The notes below the pieces were generated by a model. That model did not search any database, was not told the DNA's origin, and saw nothing but the letters and a program-made list of their open reading frames with translations. Source: an uncultured Phycisphaerales bacterium (GTDB lineage: Bacteria; Planctomycetota; Phycisphaerae; WQYP01). From it: 54,964 nucleotides of DNA. The stretch is taken from contig CAIPTQ010000122.1 in NCBI GenBank assembly GCA_903868035.1, positions 1 through 54,964 on the forward strand. Direction: 5' to 3'. The translations under genes were made by a program, and so were the position numbers. Positions 40,676-49,233 of this stretch are shown in pieces (the first letter of the stretch is position 1; every line of letters begins with the position of its first letter).

Positions 40676-41857
40676 ATGCCTTTGCTCCAATCCGGCACCC
40701 CGGAATATCCATTCCCGTCCTTACTTGGAGAGGTCTTGGCAGACAACCGCAACCCACCGCCGCAAGTCATTGGCATGCTCGAAGTCACCGACAAGGGGCA
40801 TGGCTACCTCCGCATGGAGGCCAAACGCTACCGCCCCCAGACGGTCGATCCATATGTCCCCTCCGACGTCATCAAGCGCACGCAGCTTCGGCCGGGGCTC
40901 TTCCTCTCGGTCAACACCGGCCCCAACAAGCGCGGGCCCGGGCCGCTGGTGACGTACGTCAACCAGGTCGAGGGCCGGCCCCTGCGCGACTACCATCATG
41001 TAGCCTACTTTCAGGATCTGACCGTCATCGACCCGCGGCAGCCCCTGAAGCTCGAAACCCCCGGCGGCTCGGTCTCGATGCGCATCATGGACCTGCTGAC
41101 GCCCATCGGGCGCGGGCAGCGCGGCCTGATTGTAGCGCCCCCCCCGACCGGCAAAACCACCCTCCTCAAGGAAATCGCCCAGGCCACCAACAAAAACAAC
41201 CCGGAGATGAAGGTGTTCGTGCTGCTGATCGACGAGCGCCCCGAGGAAGTCACGGACTTCCGCCGCAGCCTCCCGGGCTGCGAGGTCTGGGCCAGCAACA
41301 CCGATGAGGACATCGACTCCCATGTGCGCACCGCGCGGATGGTCATCGAGCGCGCCCGGCGGCTGGTGGAGTTCGGCCAGCACGTCATGGTCATCCTGGA
41401 TTCCATCACCCGCGTGGGCCGGGCGTTCAACCACTTCGTCGGCTCGTCCGGCCGCACCATGTCCGGCGGCATCGACGCCCAGGCCATGCAGGAGCCGCGG
41501 GCCATGTTCGGCTCGGCGCGCAACATCGAGCACGGCGGCTCCATCACCATCATCGCCTCGGCCCTCATCGACACCGGCAGCCGGATGGACGAGCTGATCT
41601 TTAACGAGTTCAAGGGCACGGGGAACATGGAACTGGTATTGTCCAAGAAACTCGCCGAACGGCGCACGTGGCCGGCCATCGACTTGCCGGCGTCGGGCAC
41701 GCGGAAGGAAGAGATTCTGCTGGGCCCGCTGGTGGCGCAGAAAGTGGCCCTGCTGCGGCGCGACCTGGCCAGCCGCGACCCGGTGCAGGCGATGGAGGCG
41801 CTGCTGGCGGCGATGAAGAAGTTCCCGACCAATGCGCAGTTCCTGTCAAGCTTCTAG
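40676..41857 (+). CDS. rho: Transcription termination factor Rho
   Basis: A 393-residue hexameric RNA helicase that ends transcription. The cold-shock-like RNA-binding domain is GMLEVTDKGHGYLRMEAKRY (E. coli: G-x-L-x-I-x-x-D-G-F-G-F-L-R), with VSMRIMDLLTPIGRGQRGLI before the P-loop APPPTGKTTLLK (E. coli: APPKAGKT). Walker B is VMVILDSITRVGRAFN, and the Q/R loops are GSITIIASALIDTGSRMDE and FNEFKGTGNMELVLSK. The N-terminal helical domain (about 45 residues in E. coli) is missing or very short. The true start is uncertain: ATG 40676 is the longest reading, and a start near 40775 (MLEVTDKG) is possible. Confidence 0.94.
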   Translation: MPLLQSGTPEYPFPSLLGEVLADNRNPPPQVIGMLEVTDKGHGYLRMEAKRYRPQTVDPYVPSDVIKRTQLRPGLFLSVNTGPNKRGPGPLVTYVNQVEGRPLRDYHHVAYFQDLTVIDPRQPLKLETPGGSVSMRIMDLLTPIGRGQRGLIVAPPPTGKTTLLKEIAQATNKNNPEMKVFVLLIDERPEEVTDFRRSLPGCEVWASNTDEDIDSHVRTARMVIERARRLVEFGQHVMVILDSITRVGRAFNHFVGSSGRTMSGGIDAQAMQEPRAMFGSARNIEHGGSITIIASALIDTGSRMDELIFNEFKGTGNMELVLSKKLAERRTWPAIDLPASGTRKEEILLGPLVAQKVALLRRDLASRDPVQAMEALLAAMKKFPTNAQFLSSF

Positions 41858-41927
41858 CCCGGCGTGGCAACTCCCGGCCAAATGTGGAGTGCCGTGTGTA
41901 TATGGAAGCGGGCATACATTTCGCCCC

Positions 41928-42014
41928 ATGATGCAACGGTCGCAAATTCGCATGGCAAAGCACTTGCCGCTGCTGTACGATGCCCAACAAGCATTGCAAA
42001 GGATTGAGACATGA
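41928..42014 (+). CDS. Possible short leader peptide before methyltransferase
   Basis: Twenty-eight codons, MMQRSQIRMAKHLPLLYDAQ and on, ending in TGA that overlaps the methyltransferase ATG (ATGA). Coupled translation is possible, but no ribosome binding site is clear and it may be chance. Confidence 0.25.
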   Translation: MMQRSQIRMAKHLPLLYDAQQALQRIET

Positions 42015-42919
42015 GCCGCTTTCGGCTGTTGCCCTTCCCCATCGAAGAAGAAATCGACCTGATCGGGCCGAACGAGCGCCAGGTCCGGCTGCCTCCTGTT
42101 TTCATGGACGGCTGTGTCAAATCGGCGATTGTGATCGGCGACTCGGTTCATGTCCTCAGTGAGCTTCCCGCAAACACGTTTCAGACCTGCATCACCTCCC
42201 CGCCGTACTGGTCCCTCCGCAATTACAATATCGCCGGTCAAATCGGACTCGAAGCCTCCGTGGACCTCTATATCGCGGCACTGGTCGAGGTTTTCGAGCA
42301 GGTGCGCCGCGTCTTGAAGGATGATGGCATATTCTGGCTGAATATCGGCGATTCCTACACCTCGGGCGGGCGCACCTGGAGGGCGCCCGACAAAAAGAAC
42401 CCCAGTCGCGCGATGAGCATCCGACCGCCCACTCCCGATGGACTGAAGCCCAAAGACCTCGTCGGCATTCCGTGGCGTCTGGCCTTTGCGCTGCAACAGG
42501 CGGGATGGTTCTTGCGGACGGACATCATCTGGAACAAGCCCAACTGCCAGCCGGAGAGCGTCAAAGACCGCCCCACGCGCTCCCATGAATACCTTTTCCT
42601 GCTGACCAAGTCGGAACGGTATTTCTACGAAAGCAAGGCCGTGCGCGGACCCAACCAGAGAAACCTGCGCACCGTTTGGGATGTGAATACCCGCCCCGGT
42701 CCCGAGACGAATTTCGCCACCTTCCCGGTGGATCTCGTCAAGCCCTGCATTCTGCTCGGTTCCCGCATTGGCGACCTGGTCCTGGACCCGTTCATTGGCT
42801 CGGGCACCACCGGCGTCATCGCCAATCGCCTGGGCCGTCGTTTCATCGGAATTGAACTGAATCCTGAATATGTCGAAATTGCGGAGCGCCGACTCAATGG
42901 CCAGGTTAAAACAGGCTGA
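42011..42919 (+). CDS. DNA (cytosine-N4) methyltransferase of XcyI-like system
   Basis: A 302-residue beta-class DNA methyltransferase. The catalytic motif IV is TSPPYWSLRNYN (about residue 63), and S-P-P-Y/W favours N4-cytosine. Motif I, VLDPFIGSGTTGVIANRLGR, comes near the C-terminus (about residue 258), the order that defines the beta class. FIGIELNPEYVEIAERRL is motif II. AAGGA before ATG 42011 fixes the start. It overlaps the nuclease gene by 23 bp, and together they form a type II restriction-modification unit. The recognition site is likely CCCGGG if the partner is a true XcyI relative. Confidence 0.88.
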   Translation: MSRFRLLPFPIEEEIDLIGPNERQVRLPPVFMDGCVKSAIVIGDSVHVLSELPANTFQTCITSPPYWSLRNYNIAGQIGLEASVDLYIAALVEVFEQVRRVLKDDGIFWLNIGDSYTSGGRTWRAPDKKNPSRAMSIRPPTPDGLKPKDLVGIPWRLAFALQQAGWFLRTDIIWNKPNCQPESVKDRPTRSHEYLFLLTKSERYFYESKAVRGPNQRNLRTVWDVNTRPGPETNFATFPVDLVKPCILLGSRIGDLVLDPFIGSGTTGVIANRLGRRFIGIELNPEYVEIAERRLNGQVKTG

Positions 42920-43889
42920 GCACGGGATCACGCCCCCCAGCGCGACGCGCCAGGTCGCCTTTCACCAGCTTCTGGTCGCGGCGCGCAGGACGGTATTGCT
43001 CGATGCGCTATCCGAAGCGCTCGCTTCGGTTGATCCCGCCGCCACCCGTGCCGAGATTCAGGCGCATGCCCCGCGGGACGTGCTCCAGATTCTTGCCGCG
43101 GCGGGCATCCGTGATGAACATGTGTTCCCGACCTGCGTGGTGCTCACGGCGAAACCGACGCTCGTGGGATACTATCGTCTGCTGCTGGGATCGCCCCAGA
43201 AATCGTTTTATGCCGGCGCCACGGGGCTGGGTCTTTTCAAGTCCGCCGAATCCGCGGGAATCCTGACCCGGCGGCAGCGGGAATTGCTGCCTGAATTCTG
43301 CGGGAAAATGACCGCGGTTCTCGCCGAACTTATCCGTCAGGTGTCGCCGCGCGTGACCCGGCAGGACATCACGGAGTTGCCGCTCTTGACCTTTGGCGCG
43401 CAATTGCAGGGCGCGAACAACAACATCATTGGCCAGATGGCCACGGAAAAGGTGTTCCTTGCCGTGGCCGCGTTTGTGACGAGGCATGTCATCGAACAAC
43501 AGCCGCATTCCTTGACGTTGAGGAATTCGGCGGGCAGAACGGTCATGGTTCGCCTGGGAACCGATCCCGACGTCGAAGTGGTGGAGGATTTCGGGGGAAA
43601 TTTCCGCAATATTCTGGCCATCGAAATCAAGGGCGGGAGTGATCGCAGCAACGCCCACAATCGCGCGGGAGAGGCGGAAAAGTCCCATCAGAAGGCAAAG
43701 AATCGGCATTTTTCCCACTTCTGGACGCTCATTGCCAAGGAAGGCCTGAATCTCGACAAACTGCGCGAGGAATCGCCCACAACGACGGAATGGTTTGACA
43801 TCGCGCATATTCTGGCGCAATCAGGAGACGAGTGGCGGCATTTTCGCAGCCATCTTGCCGGTATCCTCGGTATCCCCGAGACTCAATGA
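42897..43889 (+). CDS. XcyI-family restriction endonuclease
   Basis: A 330-residue protein I recognise as XcyI-like (XcyI cuts CCCGGG). LLLGSPQKSFY, ITELPLLTFGAQLQGANNNI and IEIKGGSDRSNAHNRAGEAE with KSHQKAK are remembered as conserved in the family; the E-I-K in IEIKGG with VRLGTDPDVEVVE just before forms the PD-(D/E)-x-K core. ATG at 42897 (MARLKQAEHG) is preferred over 42870, which lies 50 bp inside the methyltransferase gene. No database check was possible, so the family call rests on pattern memory. Confidence 0.8.
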   Translation: MARLKQAEHGITPPSATRQVAFHQLLVAARRTVLLDALSEALASVDPAATRAEIQAHAPRDVLQILAAAGIRDEHVFPTCVVLTAKPTLVGYYRLLLGSPQKSFYAGATGLGLFKSAESAGILTRRQRELLPEFCGKMTAVLAELIRQVSPRVTRQDITELPLLTFGAQLQGANNNIIGQMATEKVFLAVAAFVTRHVIEQQPHSLTLRNSAGRTVMVRLGTDPDVEVVEDFGGNFRNILAIEIKGGSDRSNAHNRAGEAEKSHQKAKNRHFSHFWTLIAKEGLNLDKLREESPTTTEWFDIAHILAQSGDEWRHFRSHLAGILGIPETQ

Positions 43890-44053
43890 AAAGGTTCAAG
43901 AGGTTCCCTCCCGGTCTCTCGTTTCCATAACGGCAACCCCGCCGCCCCTGTCTTCACACGGCTCCCACCGAAAAAATCCCCCTTTCATCTTCCCATCATC
44001 TCCCGCTGATACCTTGCACGCCATTCATTGGTGCATACTTGAAAGGATGATGC

Positions 44054-44716
44054 ATGCGTATTTCCGTCAGTCTTCACGGGCGTCTGGCGCTGCTCGCAGC
44101 AGCAACACTGTTGGCGGGTTGCGCCACGGGGCCGCAATCCAAGGTGCCGCCGTCCATCGTGGACGTTTCCGAATACGGCGAGAACATCTATGACGCCGCC
44201 GAGGCCGCCGACTGGGCGACCGCCGCCACCAAGCTCGCCAGCCTCAAGCAGGCGGCCGACCAACTGCCCGTCGAAATTCCGCAAATGTCCGCCGAGCAGA
44301 AGCAGCTTCAGACGCAACTGGGCGCGGACATCGCCGCCCTCAACAAAGCCGTCCCCGCCAAGGACAAGCCGGCCGCCGCGGTGGCGTCCAACGATGTGAC
44401 GCTGGTGGGCGAGAAACTGTCCGTGCCGTTTGCCCCGCCGATTCCGCCCGCCATCACCCATCTGGATTACCTGGGCCGGGAGCTGATCATCTGGGGCGCC
44501 GCCAACGATATGCCCAAGCTCCAGCGGGTCGCCGCCGAAATCCAATCGACCTGGACCACGCTACGGCCCACGATTGAAGCCAAGTCGGCCGCGGAAGCCA
44601 AGACGTTTGATCCGCTGGTCGCCAAGGTGACGGCCGCCAGGACGGTCGCGGAATATGGACCGTGCGCCAAGCCCTTGCTCGATGAAGTGGACAATCTGGA
44701 AAAGTTATTCAAGTAA
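44054..44716 (+). CDS. Lipoprotein of unknown function
   Basis: A 220-residue lipoprotein: LALLAAATLLAGCATGPQ has a lipobox (LAGC). The rest is helical, alternating Ala/Lys/Glu-rich pairs (YDAAEAADWATAATKLASLK, then IPQMSAEQKQLQTQLGADIA), perhaps a coiled coil in the envelope. No family is recognised. TTGCAC at 44014 and a TGCATACT extended -10-like box are upstream. Confidence 0.75.
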   Translation: MRISVSLHGRLALLAAATLLAGCATGPQSKVPPSIVDVSEYGENIYDAAEAADWATAATKLASLKQAADQLPVEIPQMSAEQKQLQTQLGADIAALNKAVPAKDKPAAAVASNDVTLVGEKLSVPFAPPIPPAITHLDYLGRELIIWGAANDMPKLQRVAAEIQSTWTTLRPTIEAKSAAEAKTFDPLVAKVTAARTVAEYGPCAKPLLDEVDNLEKLFK

Positions 44717-44737
44717 CCGCCGCGCCGCCCCGGGAGA

Positions 44738-45430
44738 TCAGGCGGGATTTTCACGGAGCAACTGTTCGATCTGGTCGAGCGAGGTTTGGATGCCCTCGAG
44801 GCGCGGGTGGATGGCCAGGGCCAGGCGATAGCAGCGGCGGGCCTCGCGCCAGTCCCCCAGGTGGGCATAGCAATGACCCATGCCGGACATCGCCCCAAAA
44901 TGCTGCGGCACCAGCGCCAGCGCGGCCTTGCAGTCGGCAATCGAGTCCTCAAAGCATTCGCAGAGATAGTTGGCGATCGCCCGCTGGTTATGGGCCTCGG
45001 CAAAGTGCGAATCTTCCTGAATCGCCTGGGAGAATTTTTCCAGGGCGCAGACGTAATTGCCGTGATGGAGGTGATTGTTGCCGCACTTGACCAGACAGGT
45101 GGCCCGGCCATTGCCCAGGCGGAACCAGACGCTCCACAGCGCGTGCTCGGCCATCTGGCAGACCATGGCGTCGCCATCATGGAGCGCCACGGCAAGCGGC
45201 GCGATTGCGGAATTATCGCCGACAAGGGAAAGCGCCAGTGCCGCCACTTTGCGGACATCCGCGGATTTGTCGCGCAAAAGTTGCACAATCTGGGAAGCCG
45301 ACCAGCGCGTCCGGACGTGATTGATCGCCTCCTCGACATTGCCTTGGCTGAGGGAGGGTTCCAACGTGGAAATGAATTCCTGGGGATTGATCGATGAATC
45401 CGGCGCTGCTAGAGTGGACTCGATACGCAT
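44738..45430 (-). CDS. HEAT plus TPR repeat protein
   Basis: A 230-residue cytosolic protein with two repeat types. The N-terminal half has HEAT-like helices (VQLLRDKSADVRKVAALALS, then IAPLAVALHDGDAMVCQMAE). The C-terminal half has three tetratricopeptide repeats (GNNHLHHGNYVCALEKFSQA, then HFGAMSGMGHCYAHLGDWRE). Such proteins bind other proteins; the partner is unknown. It converges with the lipoprotein gene. The spacer 45430-45678 beyond its start shows nothing recognisable. Confidence 0.75.
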   Translation of the reverse strand: MRIESTLAAPDSSINPQEFISTLEPSLSQGNVEEAINHVRTRWSASQIVQLLRDKSADVRKVAALALSLVGDNSAIAPLAVALHDGDAMVCQMAEHALWSVWFRLGNGRATCLVKCGNNHLHHGNYVCALEKFSQAIQEDSHFAEAHNQRAIANYLCECFEDSIADCKAALALVPQHFGAMSGMGHCYAHLGDWREARRCYRLALAIHPRLEGIQTSLDQIEQLLRENPA

Positions 45431-45677
45431 GTAGATTCATCCTATGAAAAGGAACGCCGGGTATACGCTTTTCACGACATCATCATGTGCGTCCAATACG
45501 GAGCAGACGTGAACCCGAAATTCCGCAACCGATGCCGGCCTGTTGGGCGTGGATGATCGACTGATCGATCCACTGGCATCAATTGGTTTATCCTATGCAT
45601 CGATAGGCGCGGGAGCAAACAAATTATGTTTTGTCTGTTGTGACAATTATCGGAATCACGCGGAAACGAAATCGCAA

Positions 45678-45896
45678 CTACTGATTCGCCATGCCGGTGG
45701 GAAAGCCAAACCCCATCTCCGAGGCGCGGCTGCGGTTCTCGCGGGCTTGAATGGCCGAATCGCCATCCCAATACCGGTCAATGCGCGAACGCGTATATGA
45801 GTCGGAATTGGAAAACAGCGATTGCTGACAGCCCCCAAAGCTGCCGGCCAAAATCGCAAGCAGAAGCATGGCTAACGGCAGGCGCTTTCTATTCAT
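45678..45896 (-). CDS. Small lipoprotein
   Basis: A 72-residue lipoprotein: MNRKRLPLAMLLLAILAGSF, then GGC is the lipobox. The mature part is short and polar (SLFSNSDSYTRSRIDRYWDG). The ATG at 45896 begins the signal peptide, and TACAAT on the minus strand lies about 25 bp upstream. Function unknown. Confidence 0.65.
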   Translation of the reverse strand: MNRKRLPLAMLLLAILAGSFGGCQQSLFSNSDSYTRSRIDRYWDGDSAIQARENRSRASEMGFGFPTGMANQ

Positions 45897-45989
45897 GACA
45901 CCGGCTCCAATATGAACCCGCACATTGTATCGACCAGGGCCAGGTTCAACCACTACTTTCGCGCCGCCACTCGCCGATGCTCGCCGGTG

Positions 45990-47162
45990 CTACCCCAGCA
46001 ACTCACGCACGATCGTTTCCCCCGCCAACGGCTTGCCAAATGCCGCGGCCTTGGCGCGCATCATGTCCAGCCGCGCGGGATCGCGCATCAGGTTCTCGAT
46101 TTTCCACCCCAGCGTCGGCGGATTGTTGCACTTGATCGCCACGCCGGCCTCCAGCAGGTGATCCGAGTTCCGCTCCTCCTGCCCCGGAATCGGATTCACC
46201 ACGCACATCGGCAGCCCGCGGGCCATGGCCTCGGAGGTGGTCAGCCCGCCGGGTTTGGAGATCAGCAGGTCGGCCGCCGCCATGTAGTCGTCCATCTGCC
46301 GGGTGAAGCCGATGGGATGAATCTTGACGGCGGCATCCGGCGGCGCTTTTTTGGCGAGCTTCTCCAGCTTGACTTTCAGTTCCTCCGACTTGCCGGCGAT
46401 GGCTACCACCTGGGCCGGCGTCTTCATGGTCTGAAGTTCGGCCAGCAGGATTTCCACCGGCCCCACCCCAAAGCCGCCGGCACTGATGAGGATGGTGAAA
46501 AGGTCCGGATCCAACCCAAACGCCCGGCGCGTGGCGGCTTTGTCCTTGGGTACGCGGAAGACCGGGTCCACCGGAATGCCCGAGACGGTGATCTGCTCCT
46601 CGGCAATGCCCATGCGCTGCAAATACACCTTAGTCTCCGGCAGGGCGACAAAATAGCGCGAGTAGGAACGCGTCAGCCACATGGCGTGAAGGTCCAAATC
46701 GGTCACGACGATCGCCGGATATATTTTCAGCCCGCCCCCAAGCGACCCCTTCTTGTGCGTGTTGAGCCACGAAATAATGTTCGGCGGCGTGAAGTGCGTA
46801 CACACCACCACGTCCGGCTGAAATGCGCGCAACGCCTTGATGAACGCCCCCGAGTTGAACTTTTCAAAGGCCTGGGCGATGCCTCCCTTCCAGGGTTTGT
46901 CGGTGCCCTTGTAGACCATGCCCAATAGCCACGGTGCGCGGTTGATCAAATCGAGGTACACCTTGGAGTAGATGGTGCGGAAAACGGCGGAGGTGTACTT
47001 GAGAATGTCCCAGTGCTGGACTTCGCCGCCGTTCTGCACCGCCGGATGCTGCACGAAATCCTTCATCAACGCCTCGGCGGCACGGACATGGCCGGCCCCG
47101 GCGGAGGCGGACAGGATGAGCACGCGTTTGCCGGTGTGGGTGGGCGCGGGGGATTCGGACAT
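45990..47162 (-). CDS. Diacylglycerol glycosyltransferase (UgtP/MGDG synthase-like)
   Basis: A 390-residue GT-B glycosyltransferase close to MGDG synthases and UgtP, which add a sugar from UDP-sugar to diacylglycerol; MurG is a more distant relative. ILSASAGAGHVRAAEALMKD is the G-x-G-H lipid-side loop, VVVCTHFTPPNIIS and VVTDLDLHAMWL match the N domain, and LISKPGGLTTSEAMARGLPM with NPIPGQEERNSDHL is the donor-binding signature. GGAGG lies 5 bases before ATG 47162. A role in glycolipid synthesis is inferred. Confidence 0.85.
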   Translation of the reverse strand: MSESPAPTHTGKRVLILSASAGAGHVRAAEALMKDFVQHPAVQNGGEVQHWDILKYTSAVFRTIYSKVYLDLINRAPWLLGMVYKGTDKPWKGGIAQAFEKFNSGAFIKALRAFQPDVVVCTHFTPPNIISWLNTHKKGSLGGGLKIYPAIVVTDLDLHAMWLTRSYSRYFVALPETKVYLQRMGIAEEQITVSGIPVDPVFRVPKDKAATRRAFGLDPDLFTILISAGGFGVGPVEILLAELQTMKTPAQVVAIAGKSEELKVKLEKLAKKAPPDAAVKIHPIGFTRQMDDYMAAADLLISKPGGLTTSEAMARGLPMCVVNPIPGQEERNSDHLLEAGVAIKCNNPPTLGWKIENLMRDPARLDMMRAKAAAFGKPLAGETIVRELLG

Positions 47163-47215
47163 AAAACCTCCAGGAAATGCTGACCGAATCTTAACCGCTG
47201 GCACGGCATAACAGT

Positions 47216-47305
47216 ACCCGTGGCGTCAGCGAGGCGGAGTTGCGCGCGTTCCGGTGGATGTTTTCTCGCGCAGGCGCCCGCGCCACCCGCGCTGACGCTA
47301 CGGGT
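47216..47305. repeat. Family C inverted-repeat element, short copy
   Basis: ACCCGTGGCGTCAGCGAGGC on the left is matched by CGCTGACGCTACGGGTT on the right (one mismatch in the arm), 90 bp in all. The inner sequence GCGGAGTT after the left arm matches the copy at 23088. The right end provides the ksgA stop (TAG). Confidence 0.7.
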
Positions 47306-48218
47306 TCAGTTTTGCGGCTAACAGCAGAAGCCGCTCGACGGCAAAGTTTTCCGGGCGGCGCGTGAGATCGAAATCCGCCAGTGCGTCCTTCAGCGCCGGC
47401 GTCCAGCGGTCCCCCAGATGGTGCTTGAGGGCGTTGCCCAGCGTCTGGCGGCGGTGGGAAAAGATGCCCGCGAGAAAAGCCTGGAATTGCGGGGCATCCG
47501 CGATTTGCCCCATGCGCTCGGGCCGCGGCGTGACGGCCACCAACGCCGAATGAATCTTCGGCGGCGGCCAGAACACCCCCGGGGGAATCTTGCGGAGGAT
47601 TTCCACGTCCGCCATAGCCTGGATCAAGACGCCCAGTGGCCCGTAGTCGCGCGTGTCCGGTTGTGCCGCCATGCGCAGGGCGACTTCCCACTGCACGGTG
47701 AAGGTGAGGCGGGAGAAGGAGATTTTTGATTTTCGATTTTCGATTTTCGATTGGGGGTGGAGTTCACGCCACATCTCCACGAGCAACTCGGCGATGAGCG
47801 GGCTGGCCGCGTTGTAGGGCAGATTGCTCACCAGTTTCAACTGCCCCCCCGGATGCACTGCGCACAGGTCGCGCAGCATATCCAGCACCTTGGGCTCGAT
47901 GGCATGCTTCCCGGCCAGCGCGTCGGAGATCAGCCACGTGACATTCCCCAGCCCCGCGTGATGCCGCTGCGCCGCCGGCAGCAGCTTGCGGTCGATGTCC
48001 ACCGCCAGCACGGCCCCCTGGTGTGCCGCCTGCGCCAGCAACCGCGTGAGGTTCCCCACCCCCGGCCCGACCTCCAGAATCACATCGTGTTCCCGCACCT
48101 CGCCCGCCGCGACGATGGCCCGCAGGATGTTCTGGTCCACCATGAAATTCTGCCCGAACTGATGCCGCGGCCGGAGTCCGGCGGAGGCGAGAACGGCGGC
48201 AATTTCGGTGCGGTCCAT
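47298..48218 (-). CDS. ksgA: 16S rRNA dimethyladenosine transferase
   Basis: A 306-residue KsgA/RsmA, which dimethylates two adenines at the 3' end of 16S rRNA. PRHQFGQNFMVDQNILRAIV is the usual R-x-x-x-G-Q-x-F-L start, VILEVGPGVGNLTRLLAQAA the SAM site and VSNLPYNAASPLI the catalytic N-L-P-Y. PPGVFWPPPKIHSALVAVTP and FSHRRQTLGNAL are the C-terminal motifs. Residues about 156-166 (SKIENRKSKIS) are an in-frame insertion from a TCGAAA-type repeat, just before the LTFTVQWEVALRM strand that follows the active site. The last two codons and the stop come from the family C repeat. Confidence 0.95.
   Translation of the reverse strand: MDRTEIAAVLASAGLRPRHQFGQNFMVDQNILRAIVAAGEVREHDVILEVGPGVGNLTRLLAQAAHQGAVLAVDIDRKLLPAAQRHHAGLGNVTWLISDALAGKHAIEPKVLDMLRDLCAVHPGGQLKLVSNLPYNAASPLIAELLVEMWRELHPQSKIENRKSKISFSRLTFTVQWEVALRMAAQPDTRDYGPLGVLIQAMADVEILRKIPPGVFWPPPKIHSALVAVTPRPERMGQIADAPQFQAFLAGIFSHRRQTLGNALKHHLGDRWTPALKDALADFDLTRRPENFAVERLLLLAAKLNP
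47721..47752. repeat. Family E repeat inside ksgA
   Basis: GATTTTTGATTTTCGATTTT and on: four imperfect 9-bp GATTTTCGA units in frame within ksgA. Related to the thiC copy at 4713-4746. The translated product is rich in Ser, Lys, Ile, Glu and Asn (KIENRKSKI). Confidence 0.78.
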
Positions 48219-48227
48219 GGGATTCTT

Positions 48228-49085
48228 TTAATGTGTGGCCGGAGTCGGGCGCGTCGGGGAAGCCGGCGGTTTGACCGGAGCCAGGACAATCGTGAACGTG
48301 CCGTCATCCACGGTAAGTTCCTTGATGATGAACTCCTTGTTGTCGATCTTATACTGCAGCGGAAAAGGTTTCCCCGCGCCGATGTTTTGCATGATCTGTT
48401 GAATCATCTGCGTCATCTTGTCGTTTTCGCGCACACCAGTTTGAAATTCCACGATTTGCTGCACCGCTTCAGTGATCGATGGCACCAGCGCCCGCAGACG
48501 CGCTTCCACGAATGACCGCGGGATCGGCAAATATCCTGCCCAGACGTTCGTCAGTTTCACCAACCCCATCGGCTGGCCCCCCGCATCCCGGACGATCCCC
48601 ACGGAATACGTCAGCGAGCCGACTCCGCCCTGGGATTCGCCACTTGGTAGTTGGATCATGCGGGCGCAGAGTGTGACCTGGCCCTGGCCGAAGACAACGA
48701 AGGGATCTGACACGGGATTACGCACGGGATTCATGAGCAGTTGGTCGCCATTGAGCATGGGCGGCGAGGCTTTTACGGCCAGTAAGCTGTTGATTTCATC
48801 CTGCGTGATGGACCAGCGCTGCTCACCCTGGGGAACCTTTTCCGCCGTGTTGCTGAGTTCCCAAGTCAGGAGGTTCCACGCGCGGCTGGCGGTATCCTGA
48901 ACGTTCAGGTTGTCGCGATCGAACGGCAAATACCACGACGGCGTCATGCGGGCGAGAAGCCAGCAGACCAGCACGGAGATGAGGAGGAGGCCGGCGCACC
49001 ATGCGAACCGGCCCCGCCACGAGGCAAGGCCCATTTTCGCCAGCAGCGACCTGCGCTTGGGATAGGCTGAAGAGGTCTTGTTCAT
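48228..49085 (-). CDS. Membrane-anchored protein, unknown function
   Basis: A 285-residue protein with one N-terminal helix (FAWCAGLLLISVLVCWLLAR) and a large non-cytoplasmic domain. It reads EQRWSITQDEINSLLAVKAS and ITEAVQQIVEFQTGV, resembling lipid-binding or LEA-like planctomycete proteins only in style. The stretch MNPVRNPVSDP comes from two CACGGGATT repeats 12 bp apart (48711-48734) and may be another inserted element. It ends 10 bp before ksgA and is probably co-transcribed with it. Confidence 0.7.
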   Translation of the reverse strand: MNKTSSAYPKRRSLLAKMGLASWRGRFAWCAGLLLISVLVCWLLARMTPSWYLPFDRDNLNVQDTASRAWNLLTWELSNTAEKVPQGEQRWSITQDEINSLLAVKASPPMLNGDQLLMNPVRNPVSDPFVVFGQGQVTLCARMIQLPSGESQGGVGSLTYSVGIVRDAGGQPMGLVKLTNVWAGYLPIPRSFVEARLRALVPSITEAVQQIVEFQTGVRENDKMTQMIQQIMQNIGAGKPFPLQYKIDNKEFIIKELTVDDGTFTIVLAPVKPPASPTRPTPATH

Positions 49086-49223
49086 ATGCGTGACGGCCCC
49101 GGCATTATAGGACGAACGGGCGTTCAGGCCTGTTGCCTCAACGCATCATCCAGCATAACCGCTCCATCCGTTATGCGGGAGGGTACATCCAAAGCATTTG
49201 CGGCAGAAGGGGAAAAGCGCGGG

Positions 49224-49229
49224 TACACT
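49224..49229 (+). promoter_or_regulatory. -10 box abutting a start codon
   Basis: TACACT ends four bases before the ATG at 49234. Confidence 0.35.
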
Positions 49230-49233
49230 CCCT

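Noticed and set aside
41928..42014. A controller protein gene for the restriction system
   Set aside because: Only 28 codons and no helix-turn-helix; kept as a doubtful leader peptide only.
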